Source: Clostridia bacterium (lineage in GTDB: Bacteria > Bacillota > Clostridia > Oscillospirales > Acutalibacteraceae). From it: 64,000 nucleotides of DNA. A model generated the notes under the pieces. It searched no databases, was not told the DNA's origin, and was given only the letters and a program-made list of their open reading frames with translations. The stretch is from the NCBI GenBank assembly GCA_017428625.1, contig JAFRQM010000005.1, positions 1-64,000 on the forward strand, in the 5' to 3' direction. The position numbers and the translations under genes are program-made. The first letter of the stretch is position 1; each line of letters opens with the position of its first letter. Positions 56,958 to 64,000 of the stretch are shown here, in pieces.

Positions 56958-58469
56958 TTACCTATATTCCGCTTTTAAAAAAGATACTTTATCTTTTTTC
57001 AATTCTTTCCATGAATCTTCAACTAACCCAACGGTTAAGCATTCAAATGTAAATGGCCATTGTGCAATAAAATCTCCATTTTTCTTTAAACTTTTTGCGT
57101 GTTTTTTCAATAAGTCCAAAGATTTTCGAAGATTATAGTGTCGACAATATATAAGAGCACACAAAGAAAGAATACAATCATTTTTACTAATAATAGTTTC
57201 TACATTGAAGTTCTCAAGGACTAAATTGTATTTGGTTGAATAATAAATTGCATATGAAACTGCTTCAAAGCAATCTTTTGATATATATCTATCAAAAATG
57301 CGATTGATATAAATTTTTAAATCTTCAAAAGATGTTTTGTATGGTGCGTATACGAATTGATCCAATAAAGGCACAATATAAGGGTAATTAAGCCCAAGTG
57401 ATGTCGCCGCTTTTTCCACATATTTTTTTGCGTTGGGGGTGAGATTATGTCCACTAAGAACTTTTATTCCATAAAATAAAATAGAAGCATTATCCTTATT
57501 CCTATGCATCAACTCTATGCAGAAATCCATGATTGCTTGAACTTCAAGATAATCAACATATGGATGAAACTTTTCTAAATAAACGATTTTATCTTGTATT
57601 TGATTTGCCCATTGTTCTGCAGTTGCAATTGGCAATTCTACAATCTCAGTTTTTTTATGGTTGATGGTAAGATTATATTCTCTTAACCAATAATTTAACT
57701 GAATTAAAAAGTTTTCTGCTTCATCTTTTGAATTTACATAACAAAAATAATCATCGATTTTTCTAGTATATTCCCATTTATTAGATAAATTTCTATCTAT
57801 CTCGCAAAGTATCAATTCTGATAAAATATTAGATGTGTGGGGCCCAATCAAAAGCCCATGGGTTTCGCCGTTTGTAGAGTTTCTCGTTTCAAGATCTAAT
57901 GTGTTATACCATATTGTATTATCTCCAACATTATTTTTTGCCTCATTTTTTGTAGCTATAGCCCATGGTATGGCATGAGTGTAAATGCTGGGAAAACAAT
58001 TTGAAATATCTGCTTTTACCAAATATTTTTTACCTAAAGAAATATCAGGCTCAGGTGTACCGTCTGTTTTCCAATTACTGTAATTCATTTTAAACAATGC
58101 GTTTGTATCATGCATCTTGCGAATATGTATTCTACTTATATTAATTGTGTTTTCCGATGTCACTGTGCTAAAAAACTTTTGTAATTCACTCCAATTCTGC
58201 TTTAAACACGCACAGACTCTTTCGTGTGCCATTGGAGCAGGAATCCCAATGGTTCTAGGAATGTTAACATTTTTCATGCTATAAAAAACGGCATATGGAT
58301 ACCACTGTTGGGCAAATATGGGTCTTTTTTCTTTTTTGCAGAATTTTAAAAAGTCACTACAATCAAATATTGGAGGTAGTTTTTCTGAGAATAAGCCGTA
58401 TTGTATCAAACGATCGTACAACTCATCCGGCGTAATTTCATTCATGAAATCAGAATATGTTTTTAACAT
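56958..58469 (-). CDS. Defence-type reverse transcriptase (unassigned UG/Abi-like class)
   Basis: 503 residues. Reverse transcriptase motifs: A at KADISNCFPSIYTH (Asp 154), B at GLLIGPHTSNILSELIL (about 205-221), C at YTRKIDDYFCYV (Asp 239, 240) and D at LTINHKKTEIVELP. The DISN(C/F)FPSIYTH and IDDY forms are those of Abi- and DRT-type enzymes rather than group II introns or retrons. About 200 C-terminal residues are helical and unrecognised. There is no maturase domain. ATG 58469 has GAGGTG 8 nt upstream. It lies between a two-TM protein and a nuclease in a type I restriction locus. It probably synthesises DNA in response to phage; the exact class needs a phylogeny. Confidence 0.82.
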   Translation of the reverse strand: MLKTYSDFMNEITPDELYDRLIQYGLFSEKLPPIFDCSDFLKFCKKEKRPIFAQQWYPYAVFYSMKNVNIPRTIGIPAPMAHERVCACLKQNWSELQKFFSTVTSENTINISRIHIRKMHDTNALFKMNYSNWKTDGTPEPDISLGKKYLVKADISNCFPSIYTHAIPWAIATKNEAKNNVGDNTIWYNTLDLETRNSTNGETHGLLIGPHTSNILSELILCEIDRNLSNKWEYTRKIDDYFCYVNSKDEAENFLIQLNYWLREYNLTINHKKTEIVELPIATAEQWANQIQDKIVYLEKFHPYVDYLEVQAIMDFCIELMHRNKDNASILFYGIKVLSGHNLTPNAKKYVEKAATSLGLNYPYIVPLLDQFVYAPYKTSFEDLKIYINRIFDRYISKDCFEAVSYAIYYSTKYNLVLENFNVETIISKNDCILSLCALIYCRHYNLRKSLDLLKKHAKSLKKNGDFIAQWPFTFECLTVGLVEDSWKELKKDKVSFLKAEYR

Positions 58470-58473
58470 ATAC

Positions 58474-58500
58474 TCACACCTCAACTTCTTCGCTCATCAG
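58474..58500 (-). pseudogene. HsdS tail relic before the reverse transcriptase gene
   Basis: The minus strand reads LMSEEVEV-stop, similar to the C-terminal LMSGE motif of HsdS. The 22 bp at 58479-58500 match 20 of 22 bases of the HsdS relic at 59338-59359. It lies 5 bp upstream of the RT start and even supplies its ribosome site. Confidence 0.5.
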
Positions 58501-58553
58501 CTTTAAAAATAAAATGATTATGGACATATTGCAAACCAACCTTCAGCTTATTC

Positions 58554-59306
58554 TTATTTCTCTTGCAAAAATTGTTCTAGCATATTGGTTTGGTTGTCAG
58601 GTATTCTTTTTAATAAATCATTTCTTTGCTGCGGCCAATTGTACCTATTATTGCAAAGTTTATCAACTCTTGTCATAAGGTTATCCAACATTGAGATTGG
58701 CTCTTGAATTTGGATTGAAAGCTTTGATAATACTAAGCGAGCACTATTCTCCATGCCACCGTCAATGCCCAATTCCTTTTTGGTTGAATTAATCTCATCG
58801 GTTAACACTGCTATTTCAAAATTTTTACAACTCTGCAAAAAATTCAGAATTACCGGAAAGATATTATTGTTATAGTTCTGCTTTTCTGTAAGAATTGCAT
58901 TTTTCTTCCTATATGGAACATATTCAGCATAATATATAGCATTGGCTTCAGCCTCTGCATTAGCAATGAGTTGTGTTATTGCATTCTTATGTATATAATT
59001 GTTGTTTTTTGAGAGGAAATCAATGTTTTTCAAAATCACCTGCAATTGACCATACAGATAATAAAGATGTGAGAAGATGAATGTTTCCGCATCTGATTTG
59101 TTTTGAAGATACTTTGATATTTCACAAAAAAGCACAACAAGCATACTTGCAAATGTACCGCCAAAAACAGCGATTAAGAAAATATCAGGAAGCAATTTTA
59201 AATCTTCCAGTCCCAATAATCCTTTTATTGATATAAAATAAGTAATAAACGCAAGAATCAAAGATAACCAAGCCGTAAATTTAATGGTTTTAACATTACC
59301 TCTCAT
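58554..59306 (-). CDS. Two-TM membrane protein in the defence cluster
   Basis: About 250 residues. Two N-terminal membrane segments (about residues 12-30 and 42-63) are followed by a long helical cytoplasmic part with no recognised motif (DAETFIFSHLYYLYGQL, ENSARLVLSKLSIQIQEP). ATG 59306 is favoured with GGGGG upstream. Two-TM proteins are frequent membrane-damaging effectors in defence modules, but here the role is inferred from context: it precedes the reverse transcriptase gene by 85 bp on the same strand. Confidence 0.6.
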   Translation of the reverse strand: MRGNVKTIKFTAWLSLILAFITYFISIKGLLGLEDLKLLPDIFLIAVFGGTFASMLVVLFCEISKYLQNKSDAETFIFSHLYYLYGQLQVILKNIDFLSKNNNYIHKNAITQLIANAEAEANAIYYAEYVPYRKKNAILTEKQNYNNNIFPVILNFLQSCKNFEIAVLTDEINSTKKELGIDGGMENSARLVLSKLSIQIQEPISMLDNLMTRVDKLCNNRYNWPQQRNDLLKRIPDNQTNMLEQFLQEK

Positions 59307-59320
59307 AAAATTCAATCCCC

Positions 59321-59468
59321 CTATTTATTATCCAACGCCTCAATTTCTCCGCTCATCAGATTAGGAAGCAAACGAACGCAAGCTTCTTGTGAACAAATGA
59401 TTTGATCTTTCAAGCACTCGATTTTCTTCTGAATTGCTTCGCAAGTCTTCCTAATTTCATTATTATTC
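59321..59468 (-). pseudogene. C-terminal relic of an hsdS gene
   Basis: Start-less frame ending IQKKIECLKDQIICSQ... RLLPNLMSGEIEALDNK, the characteristic coiled-coil plus LLP.LMSGE end of HsdS. It starts 3 bp after the hsdR stop. It indicates that an hsdS gene once followed hsdR here and was replaced by the two-TM/RT/nuclease genes. Confidence 0.65.
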
Positions 59469-59471
59469 TCC

Positions 59472-62400
59472 TTACGCCACACAATTATCCGCCCAGAGTT
59501 CGCACTGAGTCATAACCGTCTGAATTGCATCCTCTCTGTCTTTCGGAGGATAGTCATATTCTTTGAGCAGGCGCTTAATCATTTTACGCATTCTTGCCCT
59601 GGCGGATTCTTTCTTCGTCCAGTCGATTGTTCTGTTCTGGCGGAGCTTTTCCGTCAGTTCTTTTGTCATAGCAATCAGAACATCGTTTTCATAGAAATCC
59701 TTTATTGCTTCGGGCTTCGTCAGCGCATCATAAAATGCAAGTTCATCCTCGCTGAGTCCGAGATCCTCACCGTCATTTTTGGCAGTTTGTATCTGCTTTG
59801 CGAGTTTTAGCAGTTCGGCGATTACTTCTTCATTTGTAAGCATCCCGTTTAGATAGCGGTTCATAGCTTCCTGGAGTATATCGCTGAACTTTTCGCTTTT
59901 GACTACATTGGTGCGCATATAAACGTGAACCTGCTCGGCAATAAGCTTCTTGAGAAGTTCTATCGCAAGATTCTTCTCTTTCATATTGGCTATTTCATTT
60001 AAGAATTTCTCATCAAACAGGTTGAATTCGGAACCGACGTTTGAGAAGAGATTAATTACTCCGTCGCTCTTAATGCTCTGTTTAAGCAGCTCATTTATTC
60101 GGTCGTTTACTTCTTTAAGCGAAAGCTTCTTTTCACCGCCCTGATTATTGAGGCGGGAGAGCATAACCCTTACCGCTTCAAAGAATGACGCTTCATATCT
60201 CAGGTCTTCGCTTACAAGTGAAGCGCAGAGTGAGAGCGCCTGTTTGAGCAGCAGTGCTTCTTTTGCGTATGCGTCTTTATCATCGGCTTTGGCAGGCGCA
60301 ACAAGGAAGTTGACCGCGCCGCTGATTGCCTTTGCTCTTTCAAGGTCGGTGCCGGTTGTGAACTTGGTATAATCGTAGCCGTGCATAAGGTCGCGGCAGA
60401 CTTCGAGCTTTTCAATGAATTTCGGATAAGCAATCTTGGCAACATCGGTATCGCCGTAGTTTTTCTTATCTCTTACGGTGTAGTCGTTCATTGCCTGCTT
60501 CAGAGCAGAGGCAATGCCCACATAGTCAACTACAAGGCCGCCTTCTTTGTCGCGGAAAACTCTGTTTACTCTCGCTATTGCCTGCATCAGGTTATAGCCT
60601 GACATCGGCTTGTAAACATACATAGTCGCAAGTGAGGGAACATCAAAGCCGGTTAGCCACATATCAACAACTATCGCTATTTTAAGCAGGCTGTCATTAT
60701 CTTTGAATTTAGCGGCGAGTTCTTCTTTATGGTGCTTGTTGCCGATTATATCGTGCCACTCTTCGGGATCCTGATTGCCGGATGTCATAACAACGGCGAC
60801 CTTCTCGGTCCAGTCAGGGCGAAGATCAAGAATACGCTTGTATATTTTCATAGCTATCGGTCTTGAATAAGCAACTATCATTGCTTTACCGGTAAGCAGA
60901 TTCTCTCTGTAATTCTCATAGTGGTCGAGAATATCAAATACAAGCGAATCAATTGTTTTGTCATTGCCGAGTATGGCATCCATTTTGCCGAGCTCTTTTT
61001 TGCTCTTTTCTATTACGCCCGGTTCGGTCTGAGCTGCCATAATCTCATATTCATCGTCTATCATTTTAAGCGTAGCTTCATCAAGCTTAAGCTTGATAAC
61101 TCTGCTTTCATAATAAACGGGTCTGGTTGCGCCGTCTTCTACGGCCTGGGTCATATCATAAACATCTATGTATTCGCCGAATACTTCTCTTGTGTTTTTG
61201 TCGTTCTGTGAAATCGGAGTTCCGGTGAAGCCGATATATGTAGCGTTGGGAAGGCTGTTTCTGATTATTCTTGCGGAGCCGATAACACGCTTCGCAATCT
61301 CTTCGCCTTCCTCGTTTGTTGTCATTTTGATTTTTTCGGTCAGGCCGTATTGACCTCTGTGCGCTTCATCCGCCATAACAATAATATTGCGGCGCTCGGA
61401 TAAGCACTCAAAGGATTCCTCAAACTTCTGCATTGTGGTGAATATAATGCCATTCGCCTGTCTGCCGTCAAGCAGTGTGCGCAGATTTTCTCTGCTCTGC
61501 GCCTGAACGGGACTCTGGCGCAGGAAGTTCTTGCACTTCGCAAACTGACCGTAAAGCTGATTGTCAAGGTCGTTTCTGTCGGTTATAACAACTATCGTCG
61601 GGCTGTTGAGCGCTTCCTGCAGTAAATGGGCATAGAATACCATTGACAGCGACTTGCCGCTGCCCTGTGTGTGCCAGAAAACACCGCCCTTGCCGTCGCC
61701 GCCTTCGGCAGACGCTCTTTTTGTGGAAACAATAGCTTTATTAACGGCAAAATACTGGTGATAACCGGCCAATATTTTGAATTGCTTTATGCCTTCATCG
61801 CAGAAGCAGATGAAGTTTTTGATTATATCAAGAAAACGGTTCTTTTCAAATATGCCTTCAAAGAAAGTGTCAAACTGCGCATACTGAGTGTTCTCATAGC
61901 TGCCGTCGGTGGTTTTCCACTCCATGAATCTGTCTTCGCCTGAGGTGATAGTGCCGGCCTTTGAGGTGAACTGGTCGCTCATAACGCAGATGCAGTTGTA
62001 TATGAACATCGAGGGGATTTCCTGCATATAGTTGCGAAGCTGAAGATACGCGTCGGAAGCATCGGTTTCTTCTCTTGAAGGGGATTTCAGCTCAACTATA
62101 ACTACGGGCAGGCCGTTGAGAAATACCACTACATCGGGTCGCTTTGTGCTGTTTTCTTCATAAGTCCACTGATTGGCAACGATAAATGAATTATTGTCAA
62201 TATTTTTGTAATCAACGAGATAGCAAAGAGAGGAGCGCTCCTCGCCGTCCTGAAAATACCTGACCGGAATGCCGTTCTGAATATAATCCGTAAACACGGC
62301 GTTCTTCTGCACAAACTCGCCGTTCTCAAAGTTTTTGAGTTTATACAGAGCGTCTTTTATGCCGTCCTCGGGCAACGAGGGATTGAGACGATATATTGAA

Positions 62401-62534
62401 TCAATCAATATATCATCGTAAACGGGGCTCTTGGTGTCTCTTTCAACATCGGGACCGTAAACATATTCATAACCCATGTTACGGAAAAGCTCTAATACAG
62501 AGTTTTCATAATCGGTTTCGGTAAATCCGGGCAT
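59472..62534 (-). CDS. hsdR: Type I restriction endonuclease subunit R (second system)
   Basis: 1020 residues: N-terminal nuclease RPDVVVFLNGLPVVIVELKS (about 132-151, PD...ExK), Walker A HTQGSGKSLSMVF, the DEAHRGQYG box, motif VI region IARVNRVF and a C-terminal helical domain. It belongs to a different subfamily from the hsdR at 45011. Its ATG is 1 bp after the accessory gene stop, with AAAGGAG inside that gene's end, so translation is coupled. hsdM is not in the window and should lie beyond the right edge. Confidence 0.94.
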   Translation of the reverse strand: MPGFTETDYENSVLELFRNMGYEYVYGPDVERDTKSPVYDDILIDSIYRLNPSLPEDGIKDALYKLKNFENGEFVQKNAVFTDYIQNGIPVRYFQDGEERSSLCYLVDYKNIDNNSFIVANQWTYEENSTKRPDVVVFLNGLPVVIVELKSPSREETDASDAYLQLRNYMQEIPSMFIYNCICVMSDQFTSKAGTITSGEDRFMEWKTTDGSYENTQYAQFDTFFEGIFEKNRFLDIIKNFICFCDEGIKQFKILAGYHQYFAVNKAIVSTKRASAEGGDGKGGVFWHTQGSGKSLSMVFYAHLLQEALNSPTIVVITDRNDLDNQLYGQFAKCKNFLRQSPVQAQSRENLRTLLDGRQANGIIFTTMQKFEESFECLSERRNIIVMADEAHRGQYGLTEKIKMTTNEEGEEIAKRVIGSARIIRNSLPNATYIGFTGTPISQNDKNTREVFGEYIDVYDMTQAVEDGATRPVYYESRVIKLKLDEATLKMIDDEYEIMAAQTEPGVIEKSKKELGKMDAILGNDKTIDSLVFDILDHYENYRENLLTGKAMIVAYSRPIAMKIYKRILDLRPDWTEKVAVVMTSGNQDPEEWHDIIGNKHHKEELAAKFKDNDSLLKIAIVVDMWLTGFDVPSLATMYVYKPMSGYNLMQAIARVNRVFRDKEGGLVVDYVGIASALKQAMNDYTVRDKKNYGDTDVAKIAYPKFIEKLEVCRDLMHGYDYTKFTTGTDLERAKAISGAVNFLVAPAKADDKDAYAKEALLLKQALSLCASLVSEDLRYEASFFEAVRVMLSRLNNQGGEKKLSLKEVNDRINELLKQSIKSDGVINLFSNVGSEFNLFDEKFLNEIANMKEKNLAIELLKKLIAEQVHVYMRTNVVKSEKFSDILQEAMNRYLNGMLTNEEVIAELLKLAKQIQTAKNDGEDLGLSEDELAFYDALTKPEAIKDFYENDVLIAMTKELTEKLRQNRTIDWTKKESARARMRKMIKRLLKEYDYPPKDREDAIQTVMTQCELWADNCVA

Positions 62535-62535
62535 A

Positions 62536-63291
62536 TTATCGCTCCTTTAAATCTTCAGGTGTTGGAATGGCAATTTTAAATCCAATTGTATGTGGCTTGG
62601 CATTCAAAAACCTAAATTGTCTATAATCAATACATTCTTTATAGTAGTTTAACAGATTGTTTCTGTCGGCAAAATAGATCAGTTTTTCGCTGTTAATCAT
62701 TGAAGTTGATAACACATAATCAAGATTATCGGATTTTGAGAACAAGTCCAAAAACTCACTGCAAAGCAGAGAAATAACAGGCTGAAGATTTCCGCTATCA
62801 TCAATAGTAACAGTTCCAACAGGTGAGGAATCATTTATTAAAAATAATGTTTTAATCTTCGCGAAATCATTTGTGAAGCCTTCATTTACTATGTTTTGTT
62901 TATAGTTGTTGATTTTAAGATAGTGATTTGAAAAAGACGTATTTAAATTTAAAATATAGTTCTCAAATGACGGCTCGCCTTCAACAACATAATGATATGG
63001 TTTTCCTTCAAGAGTGGCAGGTATATTATTAACCGACCTATCTATTCTGCCTTTTTCTTGACGGAACTTGCTGCCATGCCTGTCTGATTTATAACAATCA
63101 ATATCGAAATGTTCAACAATCAATATGTCATCATTTTTAACAATAACATAATCCGGCGCATCGTGATCAAAATGGTTAGATGCATAGAACATATCCGTTA
63201 CCCAACGAATACTTGAATCATCTCCGAAATAGTGAACTGTATTTGATTCATCAGAGAGGTATTGTTTTAGAACTTGTATTACTTCGCTCAA
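62536..63291 (-). CDS. Accessory protein between hsdS and hsdR, possible nuclease fold
   Basis: A 251-residue protein of unrecognised family. A central segment APDYVIVKNDDILIVEHFDID (about 44-64; acids spaced PD...E) resembles a PD-(D/E)xK core in which the lysine is replaced. The start is TTG 63291 with GGGAG upstream. It lies 32 bp after hsdS and 1 bp before hsdR, so it belongs to the type I operon. It might modulate the HsdR complex or be an added effector. Confidence 0.5.
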   Translation of the reverse strand: MSEVIQVLKQYLSDESNTVHYFGDDSSIRWVTDMFYASNHFDHDAPDYVIVKNDDILIVEHFDIDCYKSDRHGSKFRQEKGRIDRSVNNIPATLEGKPYHYVVEGEPSFENYILNLNTSFSNHYLKINNYKQNIVNEGFTNDFAKIKTLFLINDSSPVGTVTIDDSGNLQPVISLLCSEFLDLFSKSDNLDYVLSTSMINSEKLIYFADRNNLLNYYKECIDYRQFRFLNAKPHTIGFKIAIPTPEDLKER

Positions 63292-63323
63292 TGCATTTCT
63301 CCCATAAACAATAATTTAGCGGC

Positions 63324-64000
63324 TTAGAGATCGATATTGGAGACATCCAGTTCTCCGGACATCAATTGAGGTAGTAATGTATCTCGTAAAACAGCCAACT
63401 TTCGGTTCTCACGGTTTAGGACCAATCTTTGTTCGAATAAAATCGAAGCTATTTCTTCGAATCGTTGAAGTTGCTGTTTCGTAGGAACAATTAGCTCAAA
63501 TGATTTTATGTCGCTTTGGTTGAAACCAGCCTGAGCGCTGCGACCACCCTTATTATTTATACCTTCATAAAATGCGTGAGATGATAAATAACAGCGAAGG
63601 AACTCACGATAGTATGGCTCCTTTGGGAAAACCTTAGCAAGTGCAACATTATATGCACCATTGATTCCAGCACAGATTCTTCCAAGGGAAGCACCATAAC
63701 GGGCAATCATAATATCGTGTTCTTCACAGAGTTTATTGCGTGGTGACTCGGGAATATATGTGATATGGCCATCTGTGTCATAGTCACGTATTTGTACAAA
63801 ACGAATATAACCCGGTTTGTCCTCGAAAATGAACTCTGAGGCGGGCGGCTGGCTTCCTCCAGCGTAATCCATCAGATCAGCGAGCGATATTAACTCGGGT
63901 GATGTACACTCGACGCAAAGCTTTTGATAAAGAGCTTGTGCTTGCTGCTCTAAATTATTGTTTATTTGATTATTCAGTTCTATTTTTCGTTCTATCGGAT
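63324..64000 (-). CDS. hsdS: Type I specificity subunit (second system), 5' part beyond window
   Basis: The frame runs off the right edge; at least 225 residues are present. It contains the central coiled coil (NNQINNNLEQQAQALYQKL), one recognition domain opening ISLADLMDYAGGSQPP, the R-Y-G-x-S-x-G-R-I block IARYGASLGRICAG, and the C-terminal coil ending LLPQLMSGELDVSNIDL. Only the second target-recognition half is visible. It is the upstream partner of the accessory and hsdR genes. Confidence 0.9.
   Translation of the reverse strand, partial: PIERKIELNNQINNNLEQQAQALYQKLCVECTSPELISLADLMDYAGGSQPPASEFIFEDKPGYIRFVQIRDYDTDGHITYIPESPRNKLCEEHDIMIARYGASLGRICAGINGAYNVALAKVFPKEPYYREFLRCYLSSHAFYEGINNKGGRSAQAGFNQSDIKSFELIVPTKQQLQRFEEIASILFEQRLVLNRENRKLAVLRDTLLPQLMSGELDVSNIDL

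Noticed and set aside
56958..58469. Group II intron or retron reverse transcriptase
   Set aside because: No maturase domain or intron RNA domain V-like end, and no msr/msd-like inverted-repeat transcript upstream; motifs A and C fit Abi/UG enzymes better.

Overview
The window looks like a chromosomal segment of an uncultured gut Clostridia bacterium (Bacillota, probably Oscillospirales/Ruminococcaceae-like). This is inferred from strong AGGAGG-type ribosome sites, lipoprotein and PASTA-kinase-like proteins, carbohydrate genes (GH92, uronate isomerase, glycerol kinase) and mobile elements carrying MobV-type relaxases and DUF6061 genes. No taxonomic search was possible. Two GC-richer backbone blocks alternate with two visibly more AT-rich accessory islands.

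Backbone block A (about 1-11.5 kb): two tRNA-Ser genes, comM/yifB, truB, a seven-repeat Ig-like lipoprotein, a GH92 glycosidase, then a leftward operon of a PASTA-bearing kinase homologue (key catalytic residues replaced), a neutral-ceramidase-like enzyme and a zinc-ribbon membrane protein, ending at tRNA-Ala(CGC). Island 1 (about 11.5-22.0 kb) begins just behind tRNA-Ala. It holds a MobV-like relaxase with a damaged 5' end, a tightly overlapping four-gene restriction-type operon (two methylase-like proteins, a HEPN/AbiU2-like protein, a GIY-YIG/DEAD helicase), a small resolvase with nearby inverted repeats, an array of degenerate 87-bp repeats, a Phd/RelE-type toxin-antitoxin pair and several gene relics.

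Backbone block B (about 22.0-33.2 kb): a putative metal exporter, a lipid-anchored polysaccharide deacetylase, uxaC, glpK, malic enzyme, a SurA-like membrane protein, a TIM-barrel isomerase, a DUF5662 protein, an AlkD-like protein, a small membrane protein and tRNA-Met/tRNA-Glu.

Island 2 (about 33.2 kb to the right edge) is a dense mobile and defence region. It carries: a 960-residue protein with the DxDxD signature of double-psi-beta-barrel RNA polymerases; a DUF4417/toxin/immunity-like operon; an ImmA-XRE regulator pair beside a predicted small RNA; a type I restriction-modification locus whose hsdS is flanked by silent inverted cassettes and a tyrosine recombinase (a predicted six-allele shufflon); a ParM/ribbon-helix-helix partition pair with four copies of one 18-bp palindrome; a MobV oriT and relaxase; a large serine recombinase; a third relaxase behind a promoter containing a LexA-like box; a stack of hairpins; and a leftward cluster of a PD-(D/E)xK protein, a reverse transcriptase, a two-TM protein and a second type I system (hsdR, an accessory gene, hsdS cut by the window edge). 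HsdS tail relics precede both the two-TM gene and the reverse transcriptase gene, which suggests modular exchange at hsdS tails.

The best candidates for something new are the RNA-polymerase-like protein, the reverse transcriptase/nuclease/two-TM module, the four-gene GIY-YIG helicase operon with its HEPN partner, and the GGTGCC-N6-GGCACC sites.
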